Source: Calliopsis andreniformis
Lineage: Eukaryota > Arthropoda > Insecta > Hymenoptera > Andrenidae
Assembly (NCBI RefSeq): GCF_051401765.1
Contig: NC_135071.1
Span: 15,664,961 to 15,728,960, forward strand
Direction of reading: 5' to 3'
DNA length: 64,000 nt
Below the pieces are notes generated by a model that was not told the origin of the DNA, did not search any database, and saw only the letters and a program-made list of their open reading frames with translations. Positions 48,816-60,333 of this stretch are shown piece after piece. Positions within the stretch are counted from its first letter, which is position 1. Each line of letters starts with the position of its first letter. A program made the position numbers and the translations under genes.

Positions 48816-51800
48816 AATCAAAAGCCTCCAATCCATTATCAAATAAAGATTCACCCCAAGAAAGAAATTCTGGACCCTCTAGCCCAGTATCCACCGATAG
48901 TTGAACTTTCTCCTCGAATTTGCATATCCTGAGAGGCATAGAGCGTCAGAAACGTCCAATGGTTCTCCCCATTGGACGAATCAAGGTGGAATCCAAGTCC
49001 CACAGCGTTTCCCTTGTTAAAAGGCGCGCATAGTGCGGTCGGGCGCTCGGTTTCTGGTTTTCGCCGGTGAACAGAAAAAAGATCGCCAGCAAAAGCAGTG
49101 AAAACCAAGTCGGTGACAGATGGCGAGTACTGATAACGTCTCTCGAAGGTCCTGCTAGCGAGCGAAACGACCTGCACGGATCCTGTTCCTGTCGCGAGAT
49201 AAAAGAAGAAACAGCTGCGTCCCGGCGCTGCTGATCGGAGATCGGTTCCTTCCCCGTACCAGAATGCTTTCGACGTTGGACAATCGTATGGAAATTTATG
49301 GGGATCATTTGTTTATCTATTTATTCGCGGGGCACCGCCACCGAGGACTGCGGTTAAACGCGTGGGAGACAGCTTTCATAACGAGATCGCGATTTGGGGG
49401 AAATCTGAAGAAAATGATTGAAGAATTCAATGAAATATCGAGGGAGAATTACTCTTTGAGCCACAAAAGACTATTCCTTTCAAAGTTGGACCACGCTGCA
49501 TGATGATAAAAATTGGAAGTGATTCTCTGAAATAAATATTAGTTACTAAAGGGCTTCCATACAACTTTGCACCAAAATCAACGTTTCTCCAAGTCCTCAA
49601 AAGAATCTAGATTCTACCCTAAAGTTAGCAATTTAAAAAAAACAGCACCCTCGTTACCAAATTACTCAAAACCCGTGTTACACTTCTCTTCAACCCCTTT
49701 CGGCATTAGGAGAAACTTGTCTAACGAAAGAAATCCCACAGCAATGCTATATCATCGTACGAGCTCCTCCTACTGGAACGTAATAACCTGTAATACCAAT
49801 AACAGCGTGATCGCCTATTATCTTTATTCACTCTGCCCAATAAACTAATAATATTCCCAGCTAGTAATTGGCAAGTATTCGGTCTGCGGGCAGAGGAGTC
49901 GGTGGCGGCCGATCGAGTAATTAAGTGGTAATGGCTGAAAGTCGAAATGTAGCGGTATCTCGTCACGATATCGGCCACTAGGATTTATCGTTGCCCTTTA
50001 GCATAATTACTATCATTATTGTCCTACGTGCGCGCACGCGGCAGCACGGCGTAAATGGAGGTGCACGAGGCGAACATGGACACCCCAACACGCGACACGT
50101 GATGGTTGACCGACTCCTCTTGCTCGTGTTGCATTCGGCGAAAAACGACGATCCGATCGCTGCCTGATCTGCGATCGAATCGGTATAATTAAATCTTGGG
50201 GCTGAACCGCGATACACGGCGCAATATCCCTACCGTCGTGTTCTTCGTTGCTCACGAAATTTATGGAAGGAGGACTCTTAACGCGTTGCTAACTGCTGGG
50301 ATAGATGTCGAATTTTTTTATGACAAGCTTATGGTGCCTCGAGATATGTACTCGGATTTTATGTAGTGTTATCTATTATAACATTTATCTTGTGCCGTGG
50401 TATAATAAATGGTTCGGATTTAAATTTCGCGAGAAATCGCAGGGCCATGGAAAATCCACTAATCACGCTGCTGTGTGAAATTATTTAAATTTTAATTACA
50501 TTTTTCACGAATTTACAGTTTAAAAATAATCAAGAAATTTTAAAGAAATCAATAATCATAATTATTAGTGTATATTGACTGCAAATAAGAAACTAGTGTA
50601 ATTGGGGGCATAAGGAGCTTAGACTTCTCCTTCTTATCCCAATAAAAATCGTGCAGACCCAGGAAGTCCAACGTAAGCCACAGCTTAGCAAAGACGCTTT
50701 AATTTCGTGGAAGATATTCCCGCGATAGCTACTTGCGATTCGCTTGGAATGGTTATCTCTCGGCTTACTCGATAAATCGATTTAGTGGATAAGCTGATCG
50801 AGCTTGCCTGATGATGTAACCAGCGTGATACGCGCAATTCAGCTTGGATCAGCGTGAGTCACTGTGCTATTTATATTTTGTGGCATAGGAAATATGATTA
50901 AATTCAATTAATCGCGCAGAAGTTAAGAAAACTTCGAAGTCTCTAAAGGATCCTTTACCATAAAAACCAATTCTGTGACAGAATTCTCCACTTTGGAGCA
51001 TGTTCCTCATCTTCACTTCTCGAAGCCCAGACTCAAGCGAAGGACCCATCAACCACAGTTATCCAGAATCAAAGAGGATTCTAGTCTCGAGTCAAAACCC
51101 ATTAGAATCGCTTTTCCATCTCTTCAGAAGATCTCCGAACCATCGTCAACCGTGACACCATGGACCATGGGACACCACAGGGCTAAAGACCATCAAGCTT
51201 CCAAAGACATCGAGACGGTCCAACCAAAGACAACTTCGACGTGCTCGATCCAACAAAATTCAGCTCCATAGATTCAATTCGAATCGCCTGGACGTCGTCA
51301 CACCACACACGTATGACTGCCACGTATATCCCGTGCGTGTTGATACGCAGATAGAGACGAGGTGGACGTAGCAAGAGCTTTGCATGAATAATGTGCCCCG
51401 CGACGTGATCTGAACTTCTTGGAAGGGATGGACGAACGTGGACGGTCTGTACAAGATACTCTGCCCCCTTCGCCCCCGCCCCCCCTCTTGGCGGAGGAAG
51501 AAAACGACGCGGACGTAGCAGGCCCACGGAATAAAGGTAGATCGGAGATAGCGGATCGATCGGGGTAGATTTGCGTTTTAATGAGGTGTGCTTGCGCCGA
51601 TGCCCGCTGAATCTTGAGGAGTTAAGTGTAACGGGACGAATTGAATTGATCGATTGCGCCGATCGTCTAATTGAATCGGGACACGGACAACCGCGGTCGC
51701 TCGGGTAAATTGTGAATAATGTCCACTGCGTCGCGTGCGATCCTCCTGGGACGTGGGACGAAGGCTTTCACTCGGTACACTCTCTCGAGCACTTCGCGAT

Positions 51801-54800
51801 ATAAGGATCTGTTTAGTTTGAGATACATGTCCCTGGGATCAGTTAACGTGTCGGGGAGTTATGTATTGGGTTGAGGCGAAAGCTCGTACCGTGACGAGAC
51901 TTGCCTCAAGACACGAGGACAAGTGATGAGACCACTTCGAATCATTTTGTCTCGTTGAATCTTCGAAGGCGTAAAGGAATTTGAAATAATTCCAAGTGAT
52001 CTCGAACCCATCGCTCGAGGCAAGTCTCATCGTGTAGAGCCTGTTTAAAGGCGATGGATTCCTCCAGTTCTCCCTCGCTTCACCTGCACCCATCAGGTGC
52101 CACCAACGTCACCCCAACCCAGGAACCCCTTGGGTCAGCGGCATGAACCCAAAAGCAGGGTCGATCGTCAACCGTGGAACGGGACGGGGTCGAGTAGGAA
52201 CCACCAGCTGCGAGCGAGATCGACGAGAGCACGAGGAAGAGCCCGCAGCGGTCTCGCGGCGTAGGAGCCGATGAGAAGGTTGCGACTTGAGCTCTCACTT
52301 AGCGGGCGCAGTGTCACGATCGGGACGGGTGCATTAGCATATCTCCACGATGCAGCGTGTAGAGCAGAGGGAAAAAGACGCTGGCTGCCGGGGCGAGAGA
52401 GAGGCCGAGCGAGAGGGACGAGGAGGGCCAAGACGGGAGGGCAGAAAGAGAAAAGCAAAGTGTGTTCGTGGATGCATCGGGGTACGACTGGCATGCATCT
52501 CTGGCATGGGTCGTGGCCCCGTGAAAAGAGGGCGCACACTACCATAATACGGCTGGAAAGAAGAACAAGAAGAAGAAGAAGAGGAGAGGACTCACTCAGG
52601 GCTCACCAGCCCTGCCTGTTACCTGTACGTCGCGTGTTTGCCTACCCGCGTCACGATCAGGATCCTATTTGCATAGCGCCGATGAAGCTGCTACCGTTGC
52701 GCTCGTTTTCCTGCCACCGATGTGTGTGCCCTTCGCCTTATGCCTGATACGCGTCCACCTTCCAAGGGTACAGGACCTGGGGGGAGGTGGGAGGGTATCG
52801 GATGCAGGATGACCTGAGGAAAATGGGATGAATCTTAAAAATTGAGATCTATGAGGAGTGAGTAGGCTCGTAGACGACTGAAGCGATAGGAAGGAGTTAA
52901 GGGACCTTCGGGACCTATACTAGGGATCGTGAACTGAGTTGTGCAATTTTTGAGCTGGGTTTGGAAGAAATAGAATAGGTTACTTGTTAGTACCTAGGAC
53001 TTTGAGGCTTTAAAGTTTTATGAAAATATTGATAGTGTGGAGGAAACAGATTGGGGGTTGGGACTTGGAGGAATTGGAGAATATAACTCAGGTTTCAAGT
53101 TGAGAAAGTATTAAAGTGGGAAGGATGGTTTGATTGATTGAAATTGGGACGTAGGAACTTAGGACTTAGATAAGAAGAAGATTATGTAAAAACTTCATTA
53201 ATTATTAAAGCTCGTGTGACTTCGGTACCATGACCCATGTCTCAACTTAGGTCCTAACTCTCAGTACAGTATAAAAGAATTAAGAATCCATCAAACCCTT
53301 TGAATCATGACTCAATCTCAAAAATTGAATTACCAGTTGGGTTCAGCAGAGGTTAAAACGATTATCTACGGGATTAAAAAAGAAATTCATGTGTTAATAG
53401 CACACTATTTTAACGAATCGATAATTCACAAAGGGTTACGTGAGTCACGTGTCGTGTGGTATAAAATGTTACCCTCTAAATATAATGATCACTTGTGTAA
53501 TATATTTATTCTCCCATAATCATTTTCTCACGGAACCCAGAGGTCTTTTTAAAAAACACACTGAAAATCTCGTAAAAATTACTCGGTGAATTATAATATC
53601 AATAACTAAAAGCACTCCCCTAAGAAAAGCCACTTTCTCGACAGCTTTAACAAAGAAAGTAATCATCGAGTGGAAGTGCTAACTACCACCTGCAGGGTAT
53701 CTCATTTCCACGTCATAATTAACGCTTTAAGCGCGAACGGTGTACATGTGCGGCCTATCAGAGTCATCACGCTACAATGTTTGAAAACTGGGCGAAAAAC
53801 GTTCTATCGAACGCCTTTCCACTTTAACGCTCGTTGCGTTAAATTAATCTCCTCGTTTTCTATTACTCCTCAATTTTCGTTAACTGCTCCTACATCAACC
53901 TACCTTATTTATTCAATTTGTAACTCATGGACGCTCGATTAAGTGCAATTAAGTGATTACAATACAGGCTTCACTCCTTAAAAGGAACAAGTTTATAAAG
54001 AGTTAAAAGCTAGAAAGCTTTCGAGGTTAATTTATGCATCAATTATGCAGCTTTTATTTATCAGACATTTTATCAGAGACGAAATTGTCAAACAATCAGA
54101 ATGCTTCTAAAAAAAGAAAGTATCTGTAGAAAAGTAAGGGTAGCGAGGAGCTTACAGCAAACGCAGCGACTGAAGCAGTAAAAACGACCAACGAAGAGAA
54201 TCGGAAAAAGCTGAGAGCAGAGAGAGGAGAGCTTCCGAACTTCGTTTCTCACGCGGCTGTTCGTTTCTCGTATAAAGCGCTGGCCGAAGGTGTACACGGG
54301 CGCGGTATCGGTTCTGAGAAAGGCTTATCAGCTCGCGGATATGTTAATGGCGGCCGTGTTCCCCCCACCCTCCACCTCTTCTTTTCGAGATATATTACAC
54401 CCTCAGCACCTGGAGGTGGTTGCGACGGTGGGCTGTTGTAGGTGGTTGCGCGCGCGAGTAAAGTGCAGCCCTCTCAATCGGGAACGTTTGCATGCACGCG
54501 CAATTAAGAATGCTCGGAGAGGGCAACGAGAATGAAAGGCAGAAGGCGAATAACCAGCACAATGTATTCTCGCTATGGCCTCGCAATTTACTAGAGACGA
54601 GCTTGTAACGAGAGGTATATATAGCAGGTACATTTCTCAGATCATATCATTTGTATTGGTAGATTAAAATGAGCAGGTACTGAGCACTGTAACGAGCTTA
54701 GAACGAAATGTGTCTCTGTGCTCAGTGAGCTTGTAGCTTATCTCCAATCGCTAGCGTACGTATACATAGGAATATAGTTTCAATTTGATAGTACCTACCC

Positions 54801-55449
54801 CAAAATATGAGGGTGTAGCTGCAATAGAAATTTGTAAAGAACTTGAACTTATATGTGTGCACGAGTCACTAACTCAGCCACTAATAATTTTGATCAGACT
54901 TATCGCGCGAAAGCTCGCGTCTACATCTACAACGAGGCTCTCCCTCGGTCCCAGGTAGCTTGTACGCGCGTGCAATTAAGAATGCTCGCGGGATCGGGTG
55001 CCTAGGGAGCGTGGAGGAGACGAAGAAATAGGCAGCGGAGGAGATAGCATTAGAAAAGAGAGAAGGCGAAAAAGAACGAAGGGGACAAGAGGAACGTGGT
55101 GCTGGCGAGGCCTGCTGCCGATCCATCGATGACCGCTTATTTACAGAGAGCCAGAAGGAACACGACTGAGCTGTAGATGCGAGGGCAGGATAGCCTAGAA
55201 GTGCGCTGCAACCCTTTGCCCAATCTCCCTCGGCATCTCGCCTCATCCCCTTCGCCCTTCTCGCTCCGCCAGCCTCTGTCAGCCTCGCCCAAGGAGGCAA
55301 TTAAAGCATCCGGGTAATTCGACTGCTGATACGCGTGTCGTCTCGATTTCGAGGACATCCCACCTGGACGTTGAACTGTCGCGGATATCCTCGAGATCTG
55401 CGCGGCAGGAGGAAGATTGAGGAGGATAGGGGTGTCCTCTTAGCTGGCG
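48816..55449. other. Gene-free intronic segment near the ush acceptor
   Basis: Open frames are numerous in GC-rich patches (52080-52750 and 54290-55360), but they overlap antisense and lack domains. A 16-bp perfect direct repeat lies at 54501-54516 and 54973-54988. An AAG run occurs near 52561-52585. No RNA gene recognised. Confidence 0.45.
54501..54988 (+). repeat. Direct repeat CAATTAAGAATGCTCG, 472 bp apart
   Basis: The 16-mer CAATTAAGAATGCTCG is present at 54501-54516 and 54973-54988. Both copies are preceded by an alternating GCGCGC/ACGCG stretch. Similarity beyond the core is patchy. It contains CAATTAAG, a homeodomain (NK-class) type word. Either a local duplication or a repeated regulatory site. 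Confidence 0.45.
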
Positions 55450-55465
55450 ATGGAATGTTTCTTCG
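55450..55465 (+). CDS. Speculative alternative first coding exon of ush
   Basis: ATGGAATGTTTCTTCG is followed at 55466 by GTGAGG, a usable 5' splice site. It would encode MECFF plus one base, so it ends in phase 1, the phase needed by the exon at 56449, and the joined start would be MECFFGEDEEW. The phase match has a one-in-three chance of being accidental and the start context is unremarkable. It is listed because no other first exon was found nearby. Confidence 0.15.
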
Positions 55466-56448
55466 GTGAGGCAGATCGACTACTTTGCACGCACTCTGTG
55501 TGGAGAAATGGAAATTCTACTGCTCTGTTTGTTGAGAACACTGTACTTGTTTCAGCCCTTGGCATACCAAAGTGGGGTCACTCACTTATTTCAAGGTTTG
55601 ACACAACTGAAAGATCTGACGAAAGTTACAAAGCTCCGAAAGCATGTTAACTCACAAAGAACCACATGGTCTACAGTGCGCAATTCCACTTAACCGAGCC
55701 CCTGCTCTGTGCCAGACGCCCCGAAGATTCGATCTCTGAAAGGCAGATAAGAGACAGATAAGATCTCCATCAGTCATCGAAATCTTGCCGACCGATGGAG
55801 CAGAGATTCCGTGTTCCCGAAGAGTTCGAGGAAAGACGGGGCGATTTCACAGGAGGCTGAGTGGCCAAGTAACCCAAACAACCCTACCATCGAGCCGAGA
55901 TTTCGATAGGAGAACAGCCCCTTTGGCGTCGACCCGCCACGCCGCTCTTCGAACGGTGGTGGGGATCCGAGTGGCGCGCGAAGGGTGCAGCCGAGTGGGG
56001 TGGCCCTGGTAGGGGGATAGATAGATGAATAGAGAGAGATAGGTGGCAGGAAGGTCAGGGAGAAGGGAACAGAGGGTACGCAAAGGCTGGCGTGGCGAGC
56101 GACCATTAGGGAGCCGAACGGCCATAGGGACGCATCGTAGAACGTGCGTGTCCTAGCTTTTTTGCTTCTGCTGTTCCTTCCCGCGCTGGCTTCGACTTCC
56201 GGCTACGTGCTGGCCATCGGTGCCTGCCACGTGAATCCCTGGGCTATGGTTGTTTCGCGAGAGACTGTGGATCACCCATGGAGAAACTTTGGGAAATGTA
56301 GGAAGAAGATTCACAAACTGCAATAACTAAAATATAATACCAAGCTTTGTTCTTTTTCTTTTAATGGAGAATTGGTCTATTGAGGGGTGTAAATGGATTT
56401 ATGCTTGGATTTGTACGAAATGTTTCTAATATGGTTTGCTCGTTTCAG
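55466..56448 (+). other. Last kilobase of intron before the first visible ush exon
   Basis: No gene supported. A short frame at 56144-56326 has a signal-peptide-like start but would begin with GTG. The segment ends in TTTGCTCGTTTCAG at 56435-56448, a good 3' splice site feeding the first visible ush exon. Confidence 0.6.
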
Positions 56449-56702
56449 GGGAGGATGAGGAATGGAGCGACTCGGAGAAGACACCCTCGGTGAGCAGTGG
56501 CGTGGAGGGTGGCGGATCGGCGGTTTCCAGCCCCATCGCGCCTGTGGCTGAAGAGGATCTGAGTCTGCCACCGCCACCAGCACTGAATCCTCCTCCCTCG
56601 GTTGCCATCGTCAATTCAGCGGCTGAGGATATCAGACTGAGGCTCAGCGTGCTCTCCGAGGACGCTAGAAAGCGTCTGGCTAGTCTTACCGAAGATATCG
56701 AG
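56449..56702 (+). CDS. ush: ush exon a: acidic N-terminal region
   Basis: The acceptor is TTTCAG at 56448 and the donor GAG|GTATAA at 56703. The exon enters in phase 1 and leaves in phase 0. It encodes an acidic start ([11 protein letters not shown]), a proline-rich stretch and a charged segment ([20 protein letters not shown]) that may form a helix. Read-through of the donor meets a stop after one codon. Confidence 0.9.
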
Positions 56703-59700
56703 GTATAATAAATACTACCTCATTCTAAACATCGAGCATTTACCAAAGTTCTTTAATACTGACTACCTAATATCAAATTCCAGGTTGCTAGAAGCTTGAG
56801 AGACCGACATGCACCCTCGAAGCGCAATCAAACGCGGGAATCGAGTCCCAAAGACACTGACGAGGAGTCAAGCATGGTGGTGGTCAAAGAGGAAGACTGT
56901 CAACCGAGATCGTCGTCCTCTTCGTCCTCCTCGACTCGGAGAAGGGAGTCTGTTTGCAGGAGAGACTCGGAGGACTCCTCGAGGCGGTCGAACGCGGACG
57001 AACCGCCTTCAGAGAAGAAGCTGAAGCTCGACGACGAAGCAGCACCAAGACTGAGACTCAATGCTAGTCTGGCGACGGATCCCGCTCTTCGACCCGCCGC
57101 CGTGGCCGCGCTCACTGTCAAACCAGAGAATACCTCGCCGCCGAATCCTGTGCCACCACTACCTGCTGGACTTCAAAATGGTAAGAATGGTCCTCGAAGC
57201 TTACTTTCGTTTTATTCAGTACTCTAAAATTAAAGACTCACGGGTTAGGTAAACAGTAGAACCTTGATGAACAGAGTCTTATTTATTCTCAGTCCTTTTA
57301 TTTAGAGTTACTTACGTCTATTCAACTTGACACATTGAAGGCCAATGTCCAATCTATTGGATCTAGGGACTGCTTTCCTCATCAGTCGAGGATACAACAT
57401 TTGAACCATTTTTATACTTAGAAGACTGTTCTTGATCGCTGAGAACAGTCTTGACAAAATATACTACTAGTCTCAAATGTATTAACGATAATAAGAGCAG
57501 AGTACAGTAAAATATCGACTGAAACTTGAAATATGATTCAATATTCATCTACCAAAATTAATAAAACCAGTCCTTAGAAGAGGATTTCAGGTTTAAGTCT
57601 CATATTAAAAACGATTGATCGAGGTCCTACAGTCTACATGTACACAGTTATGTACACATCTGCAGTACCCTATACGTCTCAAAGTAACTCATTAACAAAC
57701 CTTTCAGCAATCGCGTCAGGTCGGTTGTTCGTGCTGCCAACCGACGGCAAGGAGACCATCACCGTGGAGCCAGCCAGGCCAGCCCCTCTGTTCTGTCCAC
57801 CCTGCGGCATCCGCTTCAGCTCGGCGAGCACTCTGGAGGCGCACCGCACCTTCTACTGCGCCCATCGGCCGCGACTCGAGGAGGACACCACGAACGACGA
57901 GGACGAGGAGAAGTCGAACAAGTTCGAAGTGAGGAAGGCGTACGCCTGTCCCCATTGCTCGTACAGCGCAGACAAGAAGGTCTCCCTGAACAGACACATG
58001 AGGATGCACGCGGCGTCGCCGGCGCCGCCGACGATACCCGCGGCGCCAACCGCGACAACCACGCCCGGAAGTGGCGCGACGACCGCCTCCAACGGCTCGC
58101 TGAACGAGGAGGCGGAGAGATACTGCAGAAACTGCGACATCAGATTCAGCTCGCTGAAGACCTACAGAGCCCACAAGACTCACTATTGCAGCACCAGGCA
58201 CGTGGTCAAGGACACGCCACCCGCGGCCAGCGCGACTTCTTCGTCGGTGAAGACGTCGCCGCCGACCAGCGCCAGTCCTGGGGATTCCCCGCCGCCGCAG
58301 CCTTGCCTGGCACTGCCTACGAATCCTATTCTCATCGTGCCGTACTCTTTATTCCGTGGAGCCAGTGTCCTGGCTGCGCCGACTCTGCCTGCACCTGACA
58401 CTGCGTGCTTCCTTCTGCCAAATGGTTTGTAGTTGAATGTTGTTTTTATGATGAGTTAAGCCGTGTTCAGATTAGAATTCAAGTAACTTGACTAGTCAGA
58501 AATAGGCTTTAGTGATACTAGTAGATGTTTGCCTTTTATAGAATTTATCTCTAACGTGTCCCCTTGCTTTTAGGTCACCTTCAGCCAATGACCAGAGGCT
58601 TAGCTACTACTCCACAGAACACTGTGGTTGAGCCTCCACCAGTTCTCCGAGCAGCAAACAAGCCAACGACGCCTGCGTCGATCGTGGCGTCGTCTACATC
58701 ACCGCCAGGCTCGGCACCTCTTGATTTAAGTGTTCGGAAGTCCCCAGCTCACCAGGATGAGAAGGAAAACAGGGTATCACCTGCGCCATCCTCTCTGCCT
58801 CCGCCACCTGGTAGCCCGAGATCCAGGGGAAGCGGTAGTCCTAGAGCGAGGTCCATCGGTGCTGCTCCAACAGCAGCTGGAACTGTTGTGCCACCCCCGA
58901 CGGAACTCGCTCTGAGACTGGCTGAGTTGCCACCCCCGCCAGTTCCTGGGGTTCTTGTTAAGCAGGGTGTCTCTAGGTGAGTAGCGATTTTGTGATGGAA
59001 TGTCTCTCTAAAAGAGTTGGATTATCAGAAACTCTTTTATATTAAGAACCTTTGTTAGTAGAAGTTCTATATAAGTATGTACATATCTCGAATTTTCAGG
59101 TGCAAAGAGTGCAACATAGTCTTCTGTCGTCACGAGAACTTCGTCGCACACAAAAAACATTATTGCCAAGCGAGAGAAACCACAGTCAGTAACAGTCCTC
59201 CTCCACCTGGCACGCCATCGCCTCCTTTGGTCCAGTTAATCTGCGCTGCGTGTGGCATTAAGTTCGCTTCTATGGACAATCTGGTAGCTCATCAGGCATT
59301 CTACTGTCCCAAGAGGCCGGAACCTCAGGAGCATCATTCAAGATGCACCAAATGCAAAGTGAGTTTGGTTCACTCCATAATCTTACAGCAGAAACTAGGA
59401 CATATTGATCATTTTCTTCTACTTAGGCTATAATCGAACCTGGAGGCACACACACTTGCACCAGTGGACCCACTGGTGGCTGGAGGTGTCCTGTGTGCGG
59501 TGCAGTCAGCCCAACAGCAGGAGCTGCGCAGCGTCACATGGACGCTCATCAGGGCGTGAAGGCATTCAGGTGTACAATCTGTCGCTACAAGGGAAACACG
59601 TTGCGTGGTATGAGAACGCATATCAAGATGCACTTTGAGAAACGGGGGGCTGATCTGCAGGTGAGAAATCAATCGTTGATGATGTAAGAATATGATCTTA

Positions 59701-60333
59701 ATATACTGAAGTCTTCAGAAGTTAAAGTATAGGGTGTTTGACTAGAGGATACACAAACCAAGAATAATAGCTTAGCCAACCCTTAGCCTTAGCCTTAACC
59801 ACCCTTAGCCAACCACCCTGTATTTATATAAAGTCATTCTGTTTGTATTAACTTTTAGATGCTTTTTTCTATTTTATTTTTTTACTTTTTAGGAGGAAAA
59901 TTACATAACATGCGTGCTGGATGACGAAACAGTCCTCCCAACTCCAGAGCCCGCCCCCGCGACCACGCCCGAAGAAATACCTGGAGAGGTGCAGGTAAAT
60001 GGTAAGACCGAGGTTCGAAAGAGTCCTCAGCCACCCCCGCCGCCGCCGCCGCCACCGCTACCTCCGACAGTGACGAGCAAGGTAAAGCAAGAACGCGAGG
60101 ACACCCCGCCTCCAGAGGAAAGTCTCGACCCCAATAAAAGCGGGCCGCGTTATTGTCGGTCGTGCGACATCAGTTTCAATTACCTGAGCACCTTCATAGC
60201 TCACAAAAAGTTTTACTGCTCGAGTCACGCCGGCGAGGCGAGTAACAACAATAACAATAACAATAATAATAATAATTCGAGCAGTCACGCCACGACCCCT
60301 CCAAGCGGTAGGACTGAAGCGTCGGTACTCTAA
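56449..60333 (+). CDS. ush: Friend-of-GATA zinc-finger protein (u-shaped/ZFPM), 3' seven exons
   Basis: Exons are 56449-56702, 56784-57180, 57708-58424, 58574-58976, 59100-59358, 59427-59660 and 59893-60333. All phases agree and give 901 residues to a TAA stop. FOG proteins bind the N-terminal finger of GATA factors in the nucleus and recruit corepressors; fly Ush partners Pannier and Serpent. Counting from the first split codon, C2HC fingers are near 247-268, 357-378, 592-613, 639-660 and 843-864, and C2H2 fingers near 298-318, 698-718 and 726-746. PLDLS (505-509) matches the CtBP-binding motif, and VKEE, VKPE and VKQE fit SUMO consensus sites. The last finger closely resembles the FOG C-terminal finger. 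The N-terminal exon, which in FOG proteins can carry an RRKQ-type NuRD-binding motif, is missing here and probably lies upstream. Confidence 0.95.
56784..57180 (+). CDS. ush: ush exon b: Ser/Arg-rich linker with SUMO motifs
   Basis: The acceptor AATTCCAG ends at 56783, and the exon leaves in phase 1 at AATG|GTAAGA. It begins VARSLRDRH, has VKEE around residue 120, a serine-rich block, a basic cluster, and VKPE around residue 198. The composition is disordered. An 81-bp intron precedes it and a 527-bp intron follows. Confidence 0.9.
57708..58424 (+). CDS. ush: ush exon c: three zinc fingers
   Basis: The acceptor is CTTTCAG at 57707. The exon encodes a C2HC finger (CPPCGIRF...HRTFYC), a classical C2H2 finger (CPHCSYSA...HMRMH) and a second C2HC finger (CRNCDIRF...HKTHYC), separated by acidic and Ala/Thr/Pro-rich linkers. 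C2HC fingers of this form are the GATA-binding type in FOG proteins. The donor reads AATG|GTTTGT, which is weak, and read-through meets TAG after one more codon. Confidence 0.92.
58574..58976 (+). CDS. ush: ush exon d: proline-rich region with CtBP motif
   Basis: The acceptor is CTTTTAG at 58573. Translation starts HLQPMTRG and contains [10 protein letters not shown], with PLDLS encoded at 58717-58731. This is the PxDLS motif through which FOG proteins recruit the corepressor CtBP. The remainder is Pro/Ser-rich and likely disordered. The donor CTAG|GTGAGT at 58977 is strong and leaves phase 2. Confidence 0.92.
59100..59358 (+). CDS. ush: ush exon e: two C2HC fingers
   Basis: The acceptor is ATTTTCAG at 59099. 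The exon encodes CKECNIVF...HKKHYC and CAACGIKF...HQAFYC, both C2HC with the FOG spacing (C-X2-C-X12-H-X4-C). It ends RCTKCK, whose two cysteines may pair with H686 and C688 in the next exon as an atypical ninth zinc site. Drosophila Ush is described with nine fingers. The donor is AAA|GTGAGT. Confidence 0.92.
59427..59660 (+). CDS. ush: ush exon f: two C2H2 fingers
   Basis: Exactly 78 codons, phase 0 at both ends, preceded by a 68-bp intron. It encodes GGTHTC, then CPVCGAVS...HMDAH and CTICRYKG...HIKMH, two classical C2H2 fingers linked by QGVKAFR. The donor CAG|GTGAGA at 59661 is good. The chance frame of 59405-59638 in another register is not coding. Confidence 0.92.
59893..60333 (+). CDS. 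ush: ush exon g: last coding exon with C-terminal finger
   Basis: The acceptor TTTTTAG ends at 59892. Translation begins [13 protein letters not shown], continues through a run of nine prolines, a VKQE SUMO-type site, and the C2HC finger CRSCDISF...HKKFYC, followed by SSHAGEAS and 11 asparagines. The finger strongly resembles the C-terminal finger of vertebrate FOG proteins, which nearly end there. The Asn-rich tail of about 30 residues is a lineage extension and is encoded by a mixed AAC/AAT run. Stop TAA at 60331-60333. Confidence 0.93.
   Translation, partial: EENYITCVLDDETVLPTPEPAPATTPEEIPGEVQVNGKTEVRKSPQPPPPPPPPPLPPTVTSKVKQEREDTPPPEESLDPNKSGPRYCRSCDISFNYLSTFIAHKKFYCSSHAGEASNNNNNNNNNNNSSSHATTPPSGRTEASVL

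Noticed and set aside
56144..56326. Frame with a signal-peptide-like start just before the ush exon
   Set aside because: The first codon would be GTG and there is no ATG at the right place; nuclear genes of animals do not normally start so. The hydrophobic run is likely chance.
57716..58201. 161-codon minus-strand frame opposite ush exon c
   Set aside because: It is the antisense shadow of a coding exon whose zinc fingers are unmistakable on the plus strand.
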